Below, piece by piece: positions 62,683 to 64,000 of a stretch of DNA of 64,000 nt. Under the pieces are notes generated by a model, which was not told the origin of the DNA, made no database searches, and saw nothing but the letters and a program-made list of their open reading frames with translations. The stretch lies in assembly GCF_008931805.1 (NCBI RefSeq), contig NZ_CP044399.1, positions 4,451,370-4,515,369 on the forward strand. The letters are read 5' to 3'. The stretch's first letter is position 1. The number at the start of each line of letters is the position of its first letter. Made by a program: the position numbers and the translations under genes. The DNA comes from Moritella marina ATCC 15381. GTDB taxonomy: Bacteria; Pseudomonadota; Gammaproteobacteria; Enterobacterales; Moritellaceae.

Positions 62683-63438
62683 ATGATGCCTCGTCTGATA
62701 CAGGTCAATTGGCCTGCGCCTCATAATGTGAAAGCATTAAGCACTACCCGTTTGGGTGGTGTGAGTCATCCTCCGTATGACGGCCTTAATTTAGGGCTGC
62801 ATGTACAGGATGATAGCGCGTTGGTGTGGCAAAATAGGCAGTTGTTAATGACAGCTGCGCATTTGCCACAGCAGCCATATTGGTTGAATCAAACGCACAG
62901 TACCGACGTTGTTCGTTTAGTGGGGCAACCTCACAATCCAGCGCAACTTCCGGCGGCCGATGCGTCTGTGACTATGATGACGGGGCAAGTTTGTTTAGTG
63001 ATGACGGCAGACTGCTTACCGCTATTAATTTGCGATAAAGCAGGTTCGCAAGTTGCCGCTATTCATGCTGGCTGGCGTGGTTTATTGGATGGCGTGATTG
63101 AAAACACCCTTGCGAAACTATCAGCAGACCCTAAAGATTTGTTAGTTTGGTTAGGCCCTGCAATTAGCCAAGTACATTTCCAAGTGGGTTGTGAGGTACG
63201 CGATGCCTTTATTACGCATGATCCGCAAGCAAGTAGCGCTTTTATTGCCGATGGAGATAAATGGTTAGCTGACCTGTATTTATTAGCACGTCAACGTTTA
63301 CGCGCTTTAGCTGTGAATCCTGCAGATATTTACGGTGGTGGCCACTGTACTTACCGTGAAATAGATTTATTCTATTCATATCGAAGAGATAGCCAAACGG
63401 GTCGCCAGGCAAGTTTGATTTACCTTGAATCACAATAA
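62683..63438 (+). CDS. pgeF: Polyphenol oxidase/peptidoglycan editing factor PgeF (YfiH)
   Basis: The product is 251 aa from ATG 62683 (another ATG at 62686; a TTG at 62680 is less likely). The copper/zinc-binding laccase-domain signatures are present: NQTHSTDVV, ADCLPLLICDK, AAIHAGWRGLLDGVI and GGHCTYRE. PgeF removes wrongly incorporated amino acids from peptidoglycan precursors. The gene follows rluD directly, as is typical. Confidence 0.94.
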   Translation: MMPRLIQVNWPAPHNVKALSTTRLGGVSHPPYDGLNLGLHVQDDSALVWQNRQLLMTAAHLPQQPYWLNQTHSTDVVRLVGQPHNPAQLPAADASVTMMTGQVCLVMTADCLPLLICDKAGSQVAAIHAGWRGLLDGVIENTLAKLSADPKDLLVWLGPAISQVHFQVGCEVRDAFITHDPQASSAFIADGDKWLADLYLLARQRLRALAVNPADIYGGGHCTYREIDLFYSYRRDSQTGRQASLIYLESQ

Positions 63439-63591
63439 ATAATCCTCAGATAATAACTATGGCTTTTAGTGCTTTAGAGCATATCCCCAAGACAATTAAA
63501 CGACTATAATTGTAGCCACTAGATAATCATACATTACGACTATAGCAACCTTGCTGCATTCGTTTTTGCTCTACACCGATAGGACATAGTT

Positions 63592-64000
63592 ATGCGCTTA
63601 GATCAACTCACTTCTAAATTCCAAATGGCTATTTCTGATGCGCAGTCACTTGCTTTGGGTAAAGATAATCAATTTATCGAACCTATTCATTTAATGACCG
63701 CGTTATTAAATCAAGATCATAGCTCTATTCGTCCCTTACTTACGGCGGCGGCGATAGATGCTAATTCATTACGTTGGCAGTTAGCGGATGAATTAGACCG
63801 TTTACCACAAGTGCAAGGGTCACAGGGTGATATTCAACTATCGTCAGCGTTAAATATGCTGTTGAACTTGTGTGATAAGTTTGCCCAAAAACGCAAAGAT
63901 AAATTTATTTCTTCCGAGATGTTTGTACTGGCAGCAGTTGAAGATAAAGGTCGTTTAGGTGAATTACTGCGTAAAGCGGGTGGCACGCGTAAACAAGTAG
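63592..64000 (+). CDS. clpB: Disaggregase ClpB, N-terminal fragment (runs off the window)
   Basis: The first 136 codons are visible: [41 protein letters not shown] and [23 protein letters not shown], the ClpB N-domain with its two Clp repeats. The full protein of about 860 aa would continue past 64000. It reactivates aggregated proteins with DnaK. A heat-shock promoter was looked for in the 153-base gap after pgeF but not found with confidence. Confidence 0.96.
   Translation, partial: MRLDQLTSKFQMAISDAQSLALGKDNQFIEPIHLMTALLNQDHSSIRPLLTAAAIDANSLRWQLADELDRLPQVQGSQGDIQLSSALNMLLNLCDKFAQKRKDKFISSEMFVLAAVEDKGRLGELLRKAGGTRKQV

Noticed and set aside
63439-63591. Heat-shock (sigma-32) promoter before clpB
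   Set aside because: cttgaa (63423) and atatcccc (63480) resemble the two elements, but they are about 50 bases apart, far from the required 13-15.

Overview
The window looks like chromosome from a marine, cold-water type gammaproteobacterium. Moritella is my best guess, with Psychromonas, Vibrio and Shewanella as relatives; this rests on protein recognition and gene order, not on a database search. It is moderately AT-rich and gene-dense. It contains gammaproteobacterial core neighbourhoods (rsd/hemE, bamD/rluD/pgeF/clpB, prkB/yheU, yheS, yheV/slyD/slyX/fkpA) together with Vibrio/Moritella-type traits: a TtpC-ExbB-ExbD-TonB2 system, a GlyGly-CTERM secreted protease and an acyl desaturase with its own reductase.

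Layout. 1-270 is the end of an AbgT-family transporter. 464-548 is a tRNA-Leu(CAA). From 549 to about 6990 lies decayed accessory DNA hooked to that tRNA: a 103-bp segment spanning its 3' half and flank recurs perfectly at 4659-4761 and imperfectly at 6934-6977. Inside are a membrane-anchored AraC-type regulator, a secreted alpha/beta hydrolase, a truncated tyrosine-integrase N-terminus, an IS3-family remnant, two frameshifted genes and one unknown gene. 6990-9401 is a four-gene lipoprotein operon (CsgG-like, small lipoprotein, DUF4810-like, DUF799/GNA1162-like). 9766-18771 carries an AlkB-like dioxygenase, an SDR/HxlR divergent pair, a small outer-membrane barrel, a trypsin-like GlyGly-CTERM protease behind a Fur-box-like site, eptA-dgkA, an unknown lipoprotein and a TauD-like dioxygenase.

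18911-25680 is an operon for a Ugp-type ABC importer with a PHP-domain phosphoesterase and a HAD phosphatase. After a LysR regulator and an SMR exporter come a ferredoxin-type reductase and a fatty-acid desaturase (27451-29740). 29850-35221 is a second importer operon of the iron/2-aminoethylphosphonate type that includes a type I phosphodiesterase-like enzyme and a HAD phosphatase; upstream is an 11-bp-periodic array of PhoB-like half-sites. Both operons look suited to scavenging phosphorylated organic compounds. Then come a stand-alone Cache sensor domain, TRIC and DUF454 membrane proteins, and a PutA split into a 1038-aa enzyme plus a separate gene for its C-terminal domain.

41828-47282 holds mgsA, ribA, a SieB-like membrane protein, a siroheme-synthase-like protein with an incomplete second domain, lysO, prkB and yheU. 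A Fur-box-like site precedes the six-gene TonB2 operon (47516-52663). This is followed by an NTF2-like protein, yheS, yheV, slyD, a surface-repeat protein, slyX, fkpA, rsd, hemE, bamD, rluD, pgeF and the start of clpB, which runs off the window.

I saw no CRISPR array, rRNA or intact prophage. The most noteworthy items are the Pho-box-controlled phosphodiester importer, the stepwise accretion at the tRNA-Leu, the split PutA, the eptA-dgkA pairing and the lipoprotein operon.
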